Of a stretch of 64,000 bases of DNA, positions 1 to 8,424 are shown one piece after another. The notes beneath the pieces were generated by a model. The model made no database searches and had not been told where the DNA came from. It worked only from the letters and a program-made list of their open reading frames with translations. The DNA is from AWTP1-13 sp963827545 (GTDB lineage Bacteria; Pseudomonadota; Alphaproteobacteria; Rhizobiales; Hyphomicrobiaceae). The stretch covers positions 44,026 through 108,025 of the forward strand of contig CAWHBI010000034.1 in NCBI GenBank assembly GCA_963827545.1, written 5' to 3'. The translations under genes and the position numbers were made by a program. Position 1 is the first letter of the stretch. Each line of letters starts with the position of its first letter.

Positions 1-204
1 GCGCGCTCTTTCGAGCCCATGCCGGGCCGCTCCATGCGCGAATACGTGGTCCTGCCGGATGCAATCCTGACCGATCGGCGCAAGCTCTCGTCCTGGCTGC
101 GCCGCGCGCTCGATTACGCCGGCGGTCTGCCCGCGAAGAGCCCCAAGAAAGCAAAGATAGCACCCACCAAAGCGAAGTCCGCCCAACTTAAGCAGGTGAG
201 ATAG
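1..204 (+). CDS. TfoX/Sxy-family protein, C-terminal fragment
   Basis: The frame is open from base 1, so the gene starts left of the window; about 67 residues are visible. The remaining segment reads FEPMPGRSMREYVVLP followed by a WLRRALDYA helix and a Lys-rich tail. This resembles the end of small TfoX N-terminal-domain proteins, where an FEPM-GR-MKEYV segment precedes a final helix. The family is named after the competence regulator TfoX, but most single-domain members have no known role. The Lys/Ala tail is low complexity. A second TfoX-domain gene lies at 16651-17034. The assignment rests on pattern memory of a short fragment. Confidence 0.6.
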   Translation, partial: ARSFEPMPGRSMREYVVLPDAILTDRRKLSSWLRRALDYAGGLPAKSPKKAKIAPTKAKSAQLKQVR

Positions 205-831
205 GCGAGGCTGTTGCAATGGCGGACGGTTCCGTTCCAGTCCGATGTGCCTCAGGCCGCGGAAAATCCTTGCCGCTCCGCCGCGTTGCGGCTCTGCGCT
301 TGCTTCTCGCGCCATTTCGGGCCGGGGCCGCGCATGTAGTGTTTTTCGGGCCGGTAGGATGCCCTTCGGTCGGCCCAAAGGGTTCGCCAAGCGTTTGCCA
401 GTACAATAATCGGCCTCACGGATCCGAGACCATGAGCCATATTTACAGTTGCCTGTACTTGCATCGAGCTGGCCCTTCAGATGCCGACCACCCTGCGCAT
501 TGCGTTGGGCGTTGGCACGTCATAAACCAGCTGCAATCTTAACGCTGATCCATTAACCGAGTTCCTACGTTTCGGTAAATTGTTGGTTGCGACTTGTGCC
601 GTTTCGCCACGACCGATTTGGTTCGTCGGGTGCATGCAAAACCTTGCGCGAGCATTTACACGCCGGCCAAAAAATGGCGGTAGTAGATAAAATACGCGGC
701 ACGGAAAGCCATTTCTCTGGTCAGTGGCATGATTTCTAAAGAAAAAATACCCGCCATGATATTAACGGGCCCGCGCAAATCATGTATGCAAAGAAAACTC
801 TATCGACGAATTTGGGTGGGGCAGCACAGTC
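205..831. other. Non-coding stretch, no gene recognised
   Basis: About 630 bases lie between the TfoX fragment and the next plus-strand ORF. The short overlapping ORFs here (for example 219-542 plus and 252-464 minus) have no recognisable motifs and no good ribosome binding site. The second half, from about 540, is visibly more AT-rich than the surroundings and would suit a promoter region for the ORF at 832. I see no tRNA, terminator or clear repeat. Confidence 0.5.
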
Positions 832-1578
832 ATGATGAGAAAGGCATTAACTGCGATTGTCGCGCTGGCAATCGTGATAACCGGCGCGATCATTGGCCTA
901 CGGTTCGCAGGCGATGATCCTGTGAAAGGGAAGGCTGCGAGCCAGGTGACCGCGAGCAACCACGCCGAAGAGGATCACTACAGGCGCAAAGTCGAGCAGG
1001 GGGAGACCGCGCTCGCGCAGGAGGAGCGGAAGCTTGCCGAGGGTCGGCGTCACGCCGAACGGGCTCAGCACCGGGAAGCCGAAGAGCTGGGGATGATTCT
1101 GGCGCTGCGCCACGAGGAAGAGCGCACGCTCGCCGACGCCCGGCAGCAGCCCGAACGGGAGCGCAAGGGGCACCAGGCAGACCAGCAACAGGCGGTCCTC
1201 AAGCAGCAGGCACAGCAGGAACAGCGGCTCGCTGAAGGCCGGCGCCAGGTGGAACAGCAAGTTGCGCAAGCAGAGGAGCGCAAGCTCGCCGATGCGCGCA
1301 GACAGCGTGCCCCCGACAACGCTCGCCCAAACAAAGGTCGCCTGACAAAATGCACGGCGTCTTGCAAAACCAAGGTCAGCAAACAGCGAGGCGGCACGGC
1401 CGTGCGGCGGGCCGCATACCGTGGCGGGGCGCCTCACGCCAGGACCGGCCATTTCATTTGCCCGTTCTTTGAGCGGCTGCACGTCGCGCTGGCCGAATTG
1501 ACTACACCTGGCGCCGGCGTTGCCGTCGACCAGCGTTCCGGCCGTCGCCACTATCGTCAGGCTCACGCCGTTCAGTAG
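832..1578 (+). CDS. Doubtful membrane-anchored coiled-coil protein
   Basis: A 248-residue ORF. Residues 4-24 form a hydrophobic segment (KALTAIVALAIVITGAIIG) that could be a signal anchor. Residues from about 45 to 165 are a highly charged Glu/Gln/Arg/Ala stretch with repeated EERKLAEGRR-like units, predicted coiled coil. The last 80 residues are basic and look unnatural. No family is recognised. The main doubt is that the opposite strand is also open here, as an extension of the molybdopterin oxidoreductase ORF; that antisense product is a Leu-rich string of the kind expected as the shadow of a coiled coil, which favours this strand. No clear Shine-Dalgarno sequence precedes the ATG. Confidence 0.4.
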   Translation: MMRKALTAIVALAIVITGAIIGLRFAGDDPVKGKAASQVTASNHAEEDHYRRKVEQGETALAQEERKLAEGRRHAERAQHREAEELGMILALRHEEERTLADARQQPERERKGHQADQQQAVLKQQAQQEQRLAEGRRQVEQQVAQAEERKLADARRQRAPDNARPNKGRLTKCTASCKTKVSKQRGGTAVRRAAYRGGAPHARTGHFICPFFERLHVALAELTTPGAGVAVDQRSGRRHYRQAHAVQ

Positions 1579-2316
1579 CCTCTTCGGCCTCGCGATACCG
1601 CCGCTTCCATCCCTTCCCCAATGTGACGATCCCGGTCTAGCTTGGCGTCGCCGCTCTGCGGCGCGCTCGTAGTGGCGCAGGGTCCGCGCGACGAGCGCAC
1701 GATAGACGCGGCGGTACACCCAGCCCGGCAGGAAGCGTCCGCGCTCTTCGTGCGCAACGCGTCCTCGCGGATGGGCAAGCGTCTGCCGCTCGGCGAGACT
1801 GCGGCGGTAGTCGGCGACAAATTCAATGCCGCAAATGTGCTTGGGGTTCTTGTAGCCGTAGAGGGTGGGCGCAACGAGGCGCAGCGGCGCGCCGTGCTCG
1901 AGCGACAACGGCGCACCATCGAGACGGTCTGCGAGCAGCGTCTCATGGCCGACATCGCGACGGTCGATGCAGCTCTTGTAGCCGTCGAGCGAGATGAAGC
2001 AGATGTAGCGGGCTGCGGGACTGGGTTGCGCGTCGGGCTCAATAAACGTGTCGAGCACCTCCGACAATCGATATCCGCTCCAGCGAAGCCCCTGGCGAGT
2101 CCAGGTCGTCACGCAATGGAAGTCGGAGACCACTTCACGGCGTGGCAAAGTGCCCAGCGCGGCCAGATCGAGGTTGATTGGCGTCTGCACCAGCCCACCG
2201 ACCGCGAGCGCGGGACGCTCGGGAATGGTCGGCCACCGCCCTGCGTAAGCCGGAACGCCGAAGCGCGGGAAGAAATCGATGGCCCTTTGGCCCGGAGGCA
2301 GGTCGGCACCGCGCAT
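898..2316 (-). CDS. Molybdopterin-dependent oxidoreductase (sulfite oxidase fold)
   Basis: Residues 1 to about 235 match the oxidoreductase molybdopterin-binding domain of the sulfite oxidase/YedY superfamily. They include FHCVTTW, whose Cys is the expected molybdenum ligand, then ISLDGYKSC and a YGYKNPKHICGIEF segment near the domain end. The substrate is unknown. The ATG lies 21 bases after the stop of the upstream dehydrogenase gene, so it may be the last gene of that operon. The frame runs on about 230 residues past the domain, into Leu-rich low-complexity sequence antisense to the coiled-coil ORF at 832-1578. Family members of this size usually end near residue 235, so the true stop may have been lost by substitution or a small indel near 1600. 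Confidence is high for the domain and low for the 3' end. Confidence 0.7.
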   Translation of the reverse strand: MRGADLPPGQRAIDFFPRFGVPAYAGRWPTIPERPALAVGGLVQTPINLDLAALGTLPRREVVSDFHCVTTWTRQGLRWSGYRLSEVLDTFIEPDAQPSPAARYICFISLDGYKSCIDRRDVGHETLLADRLDGAPLSLEHGAPLRLVAPTLYGYKNPKHICGIEFVADYRRSLAERQTLAHPRGRVAHEERGRFLPGWVYRRVYRALVARTLRHYERAAERRRQARPGSSHWGRDGSGGIARPKRLLNGVSLTIVATAGTLVDGNAGARCSQFGQRDVQPLKERANEMAGPGVRRPATVCGPPHGRAASLFADLGFARRRAFCQATFVWASVVGGTLSARIGELALLCLRNLLFHLAPAFSEPLFLLCLLLEDRLLLVCLVPLALPFGLLPGVGERALFLVAQRQNHPQLFGFPVLSPFGVTPTLGKLPLLLRERGLPLLDFAPVVILFGVVARGHLARSLPFHRIIACEP

Positions 2317-2337
2317 CGGCTGTGTGGGCCGCGGCGC

Positions 2338-3249
2338 TCAGCGCGTCGGCACCGGCTTCTCGCCGCGGTAATCGTAGAAGCCGCGCTGCGTCTTGCGGCC
2401 GAGCCAGCCGGCCTCGACGTATTTCACCAGCAGGGGGCAGGGGCGGTACTTGGAATCGGCTAGTCCCTCGTACAGCACCTGCATCACCGAGAGGCAGGTA
2501 TCCAGCCCGATGAAGTCGGCAAGCTCCAGCGGCCCCATCGGGTGGTTGGCGCCGAGCCGCATGGCCTTGTCGATGGATTCGACGGTGCCGACGCCCTCAT
2601 AGAGCGTATAGACCGCCTCGTTGATCATCGGCAGCAGGATGCGGTTGACGATGAAGGCCGGAAAGTCCTCCGAGACCGCCGTGACCTTGCCGAGGCTCTC
2701 CACAAATCGCTTGGCCGCACCGAACGTCTCGTCCTCTGTCGCGATGCCGCGGATCAGCTCCACCAGCTGCATCATCGGCACCGGGTTCATGAAGTGCATG
2801 CCGATGAAGCGCTCGGGCCTGTCGGTCGTCGACGCCAGGCGTGTGATCGAGATGGACGATGTATTGCTCGCCAGGATCGCGCCCTTCTTCAGCTTGGGGA
2901 CGAGATCGGTGAAGATCTTGCGCTTGACGGCCTCGTCCTCGGTGGCCGCCTCGATGATGAGGTCGGCTTGGCCGACAGCGGCAAGGTCCGGCGCGAAGTT
3001 GATGCGCTTGAGGGCCCCGCTCATATCGGCGTCGGTGATCAGACCGCGCGAGACCTGGCGCGCCATGTTCCTTTGAATTGTGGACAGCGCAGCGTCGACG
3101 GCTTCCTTTTTGAGATCGTTGATGAGGACGCCATAGCCACCGAGGGATACGACGTGGGCAATGCCGTTGCCCATCTGACCGGCGCCGATGATGGCAACAG
3201 ATTTTATGCTGGGCTCGCCGGCCTTTCCGGCTTTGCGGCTCGCGTCCAT
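2338..3249 (-). CDS. hbd: 3-hydroxybutyryl-CoA (3-hydroxyacyl-CoA) dehydrogenase
   Basis: A 303-residue soluble enzyme oxidising (S)-3-hydroxybutyryl-CoA to acetoacetyl-CoA with NAD(P), in fatty-acid, PHB or aromatic-acid turnover. The N-terminal Rossmann fold carries GAGQMGNG (about residue 22); SNTSSISI, GMHFMNPVPMM with the catalytic His region, and the C-terminal helical domain with NHPMGPLELADFIGLD are all present. The ATG at 3249 is preferred over an upstream codon at 3300 because AAGGAG sits 9 bases before it and the longer start would run into etfA. It follows etfB-etfA on the same strand, so electrons from acyl-CoA dehydrogenases and this beta-oxidation step are probably co-expressed. 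Confidence 0.93.
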   Translation of the reverse strand: MDASRKAGKAGEPSIKSVAIIGAGQMGNGIAHVVSLGGYGVLINDLKKEAVDAALSTIQRNMARQVSRGLITDADMSGALKRINFAPDLAAVGQADLIIEAATEDEAVKRKIFTDLVPKLKKGAILASNTSSISITRLASTTDRPERFIGMHFMNPVPMMQLVELIRGIATEDETFGAAKRFVESLGKVTAVSEDFPAFIVNRILLPMINEAVYTLYEGVGTVESIDKAMRLGANHPMGPLELADFIGLDTCLSVMQVLYEGLADSKYRPCPLLVKYVEAGWLGRKTQRGFYDYRGEKPVPTR

Positions 3250-3296
3250 GACGCTCTGCTCCTTCACCCCGATCGACTGTGCTACGTTGCCCGCTA

Positions 3297-4241
3297 TCAT
3301 TTGCCCGCCTTCTCCAGCTCGCCCTTCAACTCGGGCAGGATCTGGAACAAGTCGCCAACGATGCCGTAGTCAGCGACCTGGAAGATCGGCGCCTCCCCGT
3401 CCTTGTTGATGGCGACGATCACCTTGCTGTCCTTCATGCCGGCCAAATGCTGGATGGCGCCCGAAATGCCGACCGCGATGTAGAGCTCCGGCGCCACGAC
3501 CTTCCCGGTCTGGCCCACCTGATAGTCGTTGGGCATGTAGCCCGCATCGACGGCTGCCCGGCTGGCGCCCACGGCGGCCCCAAGCTTGTCGGCCACGGGC
3601 TCGATGAATTTCTTGAAGTTCTCGCCCGACTGCAGGCCGCGGCCGCCGGAGATCACGATCTTTGCAGCCGTCAGCTCCGGCCGGTCCGATTTTTGAATTT
3701 CGGCCTTCTCAAAAACCGAAAGGCCCACGGGTGCCGGGGCCTGGATGCTTTCGATCGGTGCTGAACCACTGTTGGCGACGGCCGGAAAGGCCGTGGTGCG
3801 CACCGTGATCACCTTTTTCTTGTCGGTGCTCTGCACGGTCTGGATGGCGTTGCCGGCGTAGATGGGGCGCTCGAAGGTGTCCGGCGACACCACTTTGATG
3901 ATGTCGGAAATCTGCATGACGTCGAGAAGGGCGGCGACCCGCGGCATGAAGTTCTTGCCGGAGGCGGTCGAGGCCGCGAGCACCGCATCGTAGCTGGGCA
4001 TCAAGCCGGCGATCAGCGCCGCCATCTCCTCGGCGAGCTGGTGCGCGAGATGCGGCGCATCGGCATGCAACACCTTGGCCGCGCCCTCCAGCTTCGCTGC
4101 GGCTTCCGCGACCGGCTTGGCGTCGGCGCCGGCCACCAGAATGTGGACGTCTTGGCCGAGCGCCTTGGCCGCGCTCATGGCCTTGGCCACAGCGGGGGAG
4201 AGCGCCGCGTTGTCGTGCTCGGCGAGCAGAAGGATGCTCAT
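3297..4241 (-). CDS. etfA: Electron transfer flavoprotein alpha subunit
   Basis: A 314-residue FAD-binding subunit of ETF, which takes electrons from acyl-CoA and other dehydrogenases and passes them to ETF:ubiquinone oxidoreductase. The N-terminal nucleotide-fold domain (MSILLLAEHDN) is followed by the conserved C-terminal FAD domain with VISGGRGLQSGENF, SRAAVDAGYMPNDYQVGQTGK, VGISGAIQHLAGM and the INKDGEAPIFQVADYGIVGD end. Length is typical. The ATG overlaps the etfB stop by 4 bases (ATGA), indicating translational coupling and equal expression of both subunits. Confidence 0.97.
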   Translation of the reverse strand: MSILLLAEHDNAALSPAVAKAMSAAKALGQDVHILVAGADAKPVAEAAAKLEGAAKVLHADAPHLAHQLAEEMAALIAGLMPSYDAVLAASTASGKNFMPRVAALLDVMQISDIIKVVSPDTFERPIYAGNAIQTVQSTDKKKVITVRTTAFPAVANSGSAPIESIQAPAPVGLSVFEKAEIQKSDRPELTAAKIVISGGRGLQSGENFKKFIEPVADKLGAAVGASRAAVDAGYMPNDYQVGQTGKVVAPELYIAVGISGAIQHLAGMKDSKVIVAINKDGEAPIFQVADYGIVGDLFQILPELKGELEKAGK

Positions 4242-4993
4242 GAAAGCGTCCCCGCCTCTTTGAGCTTGGCAACCAGCTCGGCGGCATTGGCAACCTTGAC
4301 GCCGGCCTTGCGGCCGGGGGGCTCGACCGTCTTCAACACCTTGAGGCGAGCGGCGGGGTCGACGCTGTAATCGGCGGGTTTCTTCACCTCGAGCGGTTTC
4401 TTCTTCGCCTTCATGATGTTGGGCAGCGACGGGTAGCGCGGCTCGTTGAGGCGCAGGTCAGTAGTGATCACGGCTGGCAATTTGATCTTGATCGTTTCCA
4501 GCCCGCCATCGACTTCGCGCGTCACCAGCGCCGCGTCACCCTCGATCACCAGCTTCGAGGCGAAGGTGGCCTGCGGCCAGCCCAGAAGGGCCGCCAGCAT
4601 CTGCCCGGTCTGATTGCAGTCATCATCGATCGCCTGCTTGCCGAGGATGATGAACTTCGGTTTTTCGGCCTCGATGACGCCCTTGAGCAGCTTGGCCACG
4701 GTGAGCGGCTCGACGGCCAGCCCATCCGGCGTCTCAATCAGAATGCCGCGGTCGGCGCCCATCGACAGCGCCGTGCGGATCGTCTCCTGCGATTTCGTGG
4801 GGCCGATCGAGACGGCAACGATTTCCGTTACCTGGCCTTTTTCCTTGAGGCGCACGACCTCTTCAACGGCGATCTCGTCGAAAGGGTTCATCGACATCTT
4901 GACGTTGGCAAGCTCGACACCCGATCCATCCGACTTGACGCGGATCTTGACGTTGAAATCGACCACCCGCTTGACAGCGACGAGAACTTTCAT
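4238..4993 (-). CDS. etfB: Electron transfer flavoprotein beta subunit
   Basis: A 251-residue AMP-binding subunit of the ETF heterodimer. It starts MKVLVAVKRVVDFNVKIRV and holds the family signature around MSMNPFDEIAVEEVVRLKEKG, the AMP-binding GKQAIDDDCNQTGQMLAALLGWPQ region and TTDLRLNEPRYPSLPNIMKAKKKP, which includes the recognition loop. The ATG at 4993 is preferred because it gives the family N-terminus; the frame is open 12 codons further up. It is the first gene of the etfB-etfA-hbd chain. Confidence 0.97.
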   Translation of the reverse strand: MKVLVAVKRVVDFNVKIRVKSDGSGVELANVKMSMNPFDEIAVEEVVRLKEKGQVTEIVAVSIGPTKSQETIRTALSMGADRGILIETPDGLAVEPLTVAKLLKGVIEAEKPKFIILGKQAIDDDCNQTGQMLAALLGWPQATFASKLVIEGDAALVTREVDGGLETIKIKLPAVITTDLRLNEPRYPSLPNIMKAKKKPLEVKKPADYSVDPAARLKVLKTVEPPGRKAGVKVANAAELVAKLKEAGTLS

Positions 4994-5248
4994 TGCCCGT
5001 GAGGCTCCATGCGACGCACGACCGACCATCCCCGGCGCCGTGCTGCACTGCGGCCGCTGTCCGCTGCCCTGCCATCGTTCGGTTTGTCAGGCTGACATGG
5101 CGATCGGGACGTGACGCTTCGCAGATGCGAAATAAGAGCGTAGGGCGGCGACAATTGGGTGTCAATTGGGCAACCCGTTAAGCACTTTGGACAGGGACTA
5201 GGCAACAGAACCTGTGGCCTCGATGCAGCAGCTGGGCGTCAGCTTGAG

Positions 5249-5950
5249 CTATGCCGGGCGCCGATCGAACAGCGGCATGCCGGGCCGGCGCATGACAACC
5301 ACCAGGATGGCGCCTGCGACCATACCACCCACATGCGCCCACCAGGCCACCTGGTCGGACGGGGCGATGGCCACCATGACAAACTGCGTGACCACCCAGA
5401 TCCCAAGCACCCACGCGGCCGCAATACGAAGCGGAATGACGCGAAAAGCCAGCACCCAGACCAGCACGCGAGGATGCAGCACGAGGTAGGCCGCAATCAC
5501 GCCCGCGACAGCGCCGCTGGCGCCGATGAGCGGCAACGTCGAGGCGGGCAGGAACATGGCATGCGTCAAGCCGGCCGCAATCCCGCACAGGAGATAGAAC
5601 AGCAGGAATTTCAGATGTCCCATCGCATCCTCGACGTTGTCGCCGAACACCCACAGGAACACCATGTTGGAAAGCAGGTGGAAGATGTCGATGTGCAGGA
5701 ACTGATAGGAAAGGAGCGTGAGACCTTCAGGAACACGGACTGATTGATCCGGGGACGGCACTGCCCCTCCGAAGAAGCGAACCTGGAACAGCTCTGAAGG
5801 TATGAGCGCGAAGCTTGCCACCGTTCCCGATCCGCCCGGCGCGCTCTCGAGCAGGAACACCAGGACGTTGGCGGCGATCAGTGCAATTGTGACCCATTGG
5901 AACCCGATCGACCGCAGGGGATTGCTGTCCGAGAGGGGAATGAAGACCAC
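5249..5950 (-). CDS. Rhomboid family intramembrane serine protease
   Basis: About 233 residues with six or more hydrophobic segments. The catalytic dyad is visible: Ser145 in GASGAVAG and His206 in WWAHVGGMVAG. The HLLSNMVFLWVFGDNVED motif of the second helix and loop supports the family. Rhomboids cleave within membrane-embedded helices; the substrate is unknown. The start is inferred: the frame is open far upstream, antisense-free but overlapping the adenosyltransferase gene, and no ATG is available. A GTG at 5950 gives the usual MVFIPLSDSNPLR-type beginning and has AAGGA 10 bases upstream. It lies between the adenosyltransferase and etfB, all on the minus strand. Confidence 0.9.
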   Translation of the reverse strand: MVFIPLSDSNPLRSIGFQWVTIALIAANVLVFLLESAPGGSGTVASFALIPSELFQVRFFGGAVPSPDQSVRVPEGLTLLSYQFLHIDIFHLLSNMVFLWVFGDNVEDAMGHLKFLLFYLLCGIAAGLTHAMFLPASTLPLIGASGAVAGVIAAYLVLHPRVLVWVLAFRVIPLRIAAAWVLGIWVVTQFVMVAIAPSDQVAWWAHVGGMVAGAILVVVMRRPGMPLFDRRPA

Positions 5951-5994
5951 GGGTTGCGAGTCCTTAGTATCTGGAGAGGACGTAACATAGGCTG

Positions 5995-6579
5995 CTAGCG
6001 GTTCTGACCGGGTACCCAAAGGACGTCGCTCTTGCCGAGATCGTTGACGTACCGGCTGGCCACGAACAAGAGGTCCGACAGGCGGTTGATGTACTTGAGC
6101 ACCGGGGCGCTGACCTGCTCGCCGGGCTGGCCGGCGAGCTCGACGATGCTGCGCTCGGCGCGGCGGCACACGGTGCGCGCGACGTGCAGCGCCGCCGCGG
6201 CGGGGGAGCCGCCAGGCAGGACAAAGGAGCGGAGCGGGGCCAACTCGGCATTCATCGCGTCGATCTCGTTCTCGAGGCGCTCGACCTGGGCGTCGCTGAC
6301 GCGCAGCCGCTCGCGCTTCACTTTGTCGCTCGCACTCTCGGGCGCGCACAAGTCCGCCCCGATGTCGAACAGATCGTTCTGGACGCGTCCGAGCATGGCG
6401 TCGAGCCCGGGATTGGCCTCGCCAAGGTGTACGCGCGCCATGCCGATCGCGGCGTTGGTCTCGTCGACCGTGCCGTAGGCTGCGATCCGCGGCGCGTGCT
6501 TGGGCACGCGCTGGCCGGTGCCGAGCGCAGTGGAGCCCGCGTCGCCCGTGCGGGTGTAAATCTTGTTGAGAACGACCAT
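5995..6579 (-). CDS. pduO: PduO-type ATP:cob(I)alamin adenosyltransferase
   Basis: A 194-residue enzyme that transfers the adenosyl group of ATP to cob(I)alamin to make coenzyme B12, used for example by methylmalonyl-CoA mutase. Family hallmarks are the N-terminal NKIYTRTGDAGSTALGTG ATP-binding loop, the AAYGTVDETNAAIG segment, FVLPGGSPAAAALHVARTVCRRAER and the end YINRLSDLLFVASRYVN. The ATG at 6579 is preferred; a TTG four codons earlier is possible. It sits downstream of the twin-transmembrane gene and upstream of the rhomboid and etf genes. Confidence 0.95.
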   Translation of the reverse strand: MVVLNKIYTRTGDAGSTALGTGQRVPKHAPRIAAYGTVDETNAAIGMARVHLGEANPGLDAMLGRVQNDLFDIGADLCAPESASDKVKRERLRVSDAQVERLENEIDAMNAELAPLRSFVLPGGSPAAAALHVARTVCRRAERSIVELAGQPGEQVSAPVLKYINRLSDLLFVASRYVNDLGKSDVLWVPGQNR

Positions 6580-6662
6580 GGTGCTGGGCAACCTCGCGCG
6601 CCGGGCACACGTATATCACTTGGTCTGGTGAACCTGCACCAAGGGTCCAGAAGCGCCAAGGG

Positions 6663-6854
6663 TCACGAACGCCACAGATATACCAGGATCATCATCAAAA
6701 CGATGGCAAGAAATTGCAGGCCGACCCGCCAACGCATGAGCGTTTGGCTGAGGTTGGGGTTGGCGCCTCGCATCATGTTCCACAGCCCGGCCAGCAGCAC
6801 CAGGAAGACGGCAACGACCGCGGCTGTGATCAGGTAGCGAGGGAGACCTTCCAT
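6663..6854 (-). CDS. Twin transmembrane protein (HIG1-like)
   Basis: A 63-residue protein with two hydrophobic helices (about residues 8-26 and 45-60) separated by a short basic loop with NPNLSQTLMRWRVGLQ. This layout, with a conserved MRWRVG-type motif before the second helix, is that of the small twin transmembrane or HIG1-domain proteins common in Hyphomicrobiales. HIG1 proteins in mitochondria modulate respiratory complexes; the bacterial role is not established. It is the first gene of the run toward the adenosyltransferase, 83 bases upstream of it, and diverges from the EnvC-like gene. The longer open frame to 7334 overlaps that gene and is disregarded. Confidence 0.85.
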   Translation of the reverse strand: MEGLPRYLITAAVVAVFLVLLAGLWNMMRGANPNLSQTLMRWRVGLQFLAIVLMMILVYLWRS

Positions 6855-7071
6855 GCCGATGGCCCGGTTTGTGCAGTGAATCGCTGGTTTCCCGCGTTCT
6901 GGGACGCTACTGCTCTTGTGGCCGACGTGCCGCCGCCATGCCAACCACCAACTCATCCATGCCACAATTGCCGCGATCTTTTCATAGTGAATTCGACGTA
7001 TGTGCGATTGGCGGCGGCACGGACAGGCGCTATACGCATTCGTCTTCGGGCATGAGGGACTGAGCAGGAAC

Positions 7072-8424
7072 GTGGCCCTTCCGCCGAACAGCACGGCCAA
7101 GGTCTGGGTTGTCGCAGCATCGATTGTGGCCTTGCCTGTGCTCGCGCTGGCACAGGCCCCCGGCGGTGACGAGGCGCGCAAGCGCCTGGAAGCGGACAAG
7201 AGCCGCCTGGAGGCGGACAAGAGCCGCCTGGACGCGACCCAGAAGCGGTCCAAGGAACTCCAGGCGGACCTGGACAAGATTGCTGCCGAGCGCCAGCGCA
7301 TCAACGCGCGGCTCGTCGAGACAGGCAAGCTCATTCACCTGAGCGAGGCGCAACTGAGCGTGATCGAGTCGCGGCTGGGCGAGCTGGAAGCGCAGGAAAA
7401 GCAGGTGCGGGGCACGCTGGAGCAGCGTCATGGCACGATTTCCGCCCTGCTCGCTGCCATGCAGCGGATGGGCAGAAATCCGCCGCCCGTCATGATCACG
7501 CGGCGCGAGGATGCACTTTCCATGGTGCGCAGCGCGATGTTGTTGGCGTCGGCTTTTCCCGAGCTGAGGGGGCAGGCCATGGCCCTTGCCGAGCAGCTCA
7601 ACGACCTCGCCCGCGTCATGGGGAGCATCCGCACCGAGGGCGAAAAGCTGAAATCGGAGACGGCGCGGCTCAACGAGGCCCGCACACGGCTGGGGGCGCT
7701 GCAGGAGACGAAACGGCAGTCGCTCTCGGAACGCCAGGCCGAGCTCGACAGCGTGCGCGACGCGGCGGCAAAGATCACCAAGAACGTGGAGGAGCTGAGC
7801 GACCTGATCACCCGGCTCGACAAGGAGGTGGCCTCGCGCACAGGGCTTGGCACGTACGAGCAGGAAATTGCTGCAGCGGACCAACAGGCACCGCCGCCCA
7901 AGGACGGAGAGCGCGCAGCTGCCGCCGTGCTGGCCCCCAGCGGGGAGCGCCTGGCGATGCTGGCTCCGGGTCGCATCAAGCCCGACATCCCGTTTTCTCG
8001 CGCCAAGGGTCTGCTGCAGTTGCCCGCACAGGGCCGCCGCATCTTGATGTTCGGCGACAAGACGCAGTACGGCAGCCAGTCCAAGGGCCTCGTCATCCAG
8101 ACGCGCCATGGGGGCCAAGTGGTATCGCCTTGCGACGGCTGGATCGTCTATGCTGGCGAGTTCCGCACCTACGGCCAGCTCTTGATCATCAACGGCGGCG
8201 GCGGCTATCATATTCTGCTGGCAGGATTATCCCAGATTGACGTGCAAACCGGCCAATTCGTGCTCATCGGCGAGCCGGTGGGCGTCATGGCGGCAGCCGC
8301 GAAATCGGTGCAGGCGAAGGCTCAGGACAATGGTCCTGTGCTGTACATCGAGCTGAGAAAAGACGGACGACCAACAGATCCCGACCCATGGTGGTCGGAT
8401 GGTTCTCGAAAGGTGCAAGGATGA
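7072..8424 (+). CDS. envC: EnvC-like murein hydrolase activator with degenerate LytM domain
   Basis: About 450 residues: an N-terminal signal peptide ending near ALAQA, a long coiled coil (about residues 30-260) rich in Lys/Glu/Arg, and a C-terminal LytM/M23 domain. The zinc ligands of active M23 peptidases are absent: the final His-x-His position reads YIELRKDG and the middle motif reads GGGGYHILLAG. EnvC-type factors do not cut peptidoglycan themselves but activate amidases at the septum, which fits. The GTG at 7072 gives a clean signal peptide; an ATG at 7000 in the same frame would add 24 residues with charges. The stop overlaps the ctpA start, so the two are translationally coupled. Confidence 0.88.
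   Translation: MALPPNSTAKVWVVAASIVALPVLALAQAPGGDEARKRLEADKSRLEADKSRLDATQKRSKELQADLDKIAAERQRINARLVETGKLIHLSEAQLSVIESRLGELEAQEKQVRGTLEQRHGTISALLAAMQRMGRNPPPVMITRREDALSMVRSAMLLASAFPELRGQAMALAEQLNDLARVMGSIRTEGEKLKSETARLNEARTRLGALQETKRQSLSERQAELDSVRDAAAKITKNVEELSDLITRLDKEVASRTGLGTYEQEIAAADQQAPPPKDGERAAAAVLAPSGERLAMLAPGRIKPDIPFSRAKGLLQLPAQGRRILMFGDKTQYGSQSKGLVIQTRHGGQVVSPCDGWIVYAGEFRTYGQLLIINGGGGYHILLAGLSQIDVQTGQFVLIGEPVGVMAAAAKSVQAKAQDNGPVLYIELRKDGRPTDPDPWWSDGSRKVQG

Noticed and set aside
219..542. Plus-strand ORF of 107 codons
   Set aside because: No start signal, no motif, overlapped by an opposite ORF of similar length.
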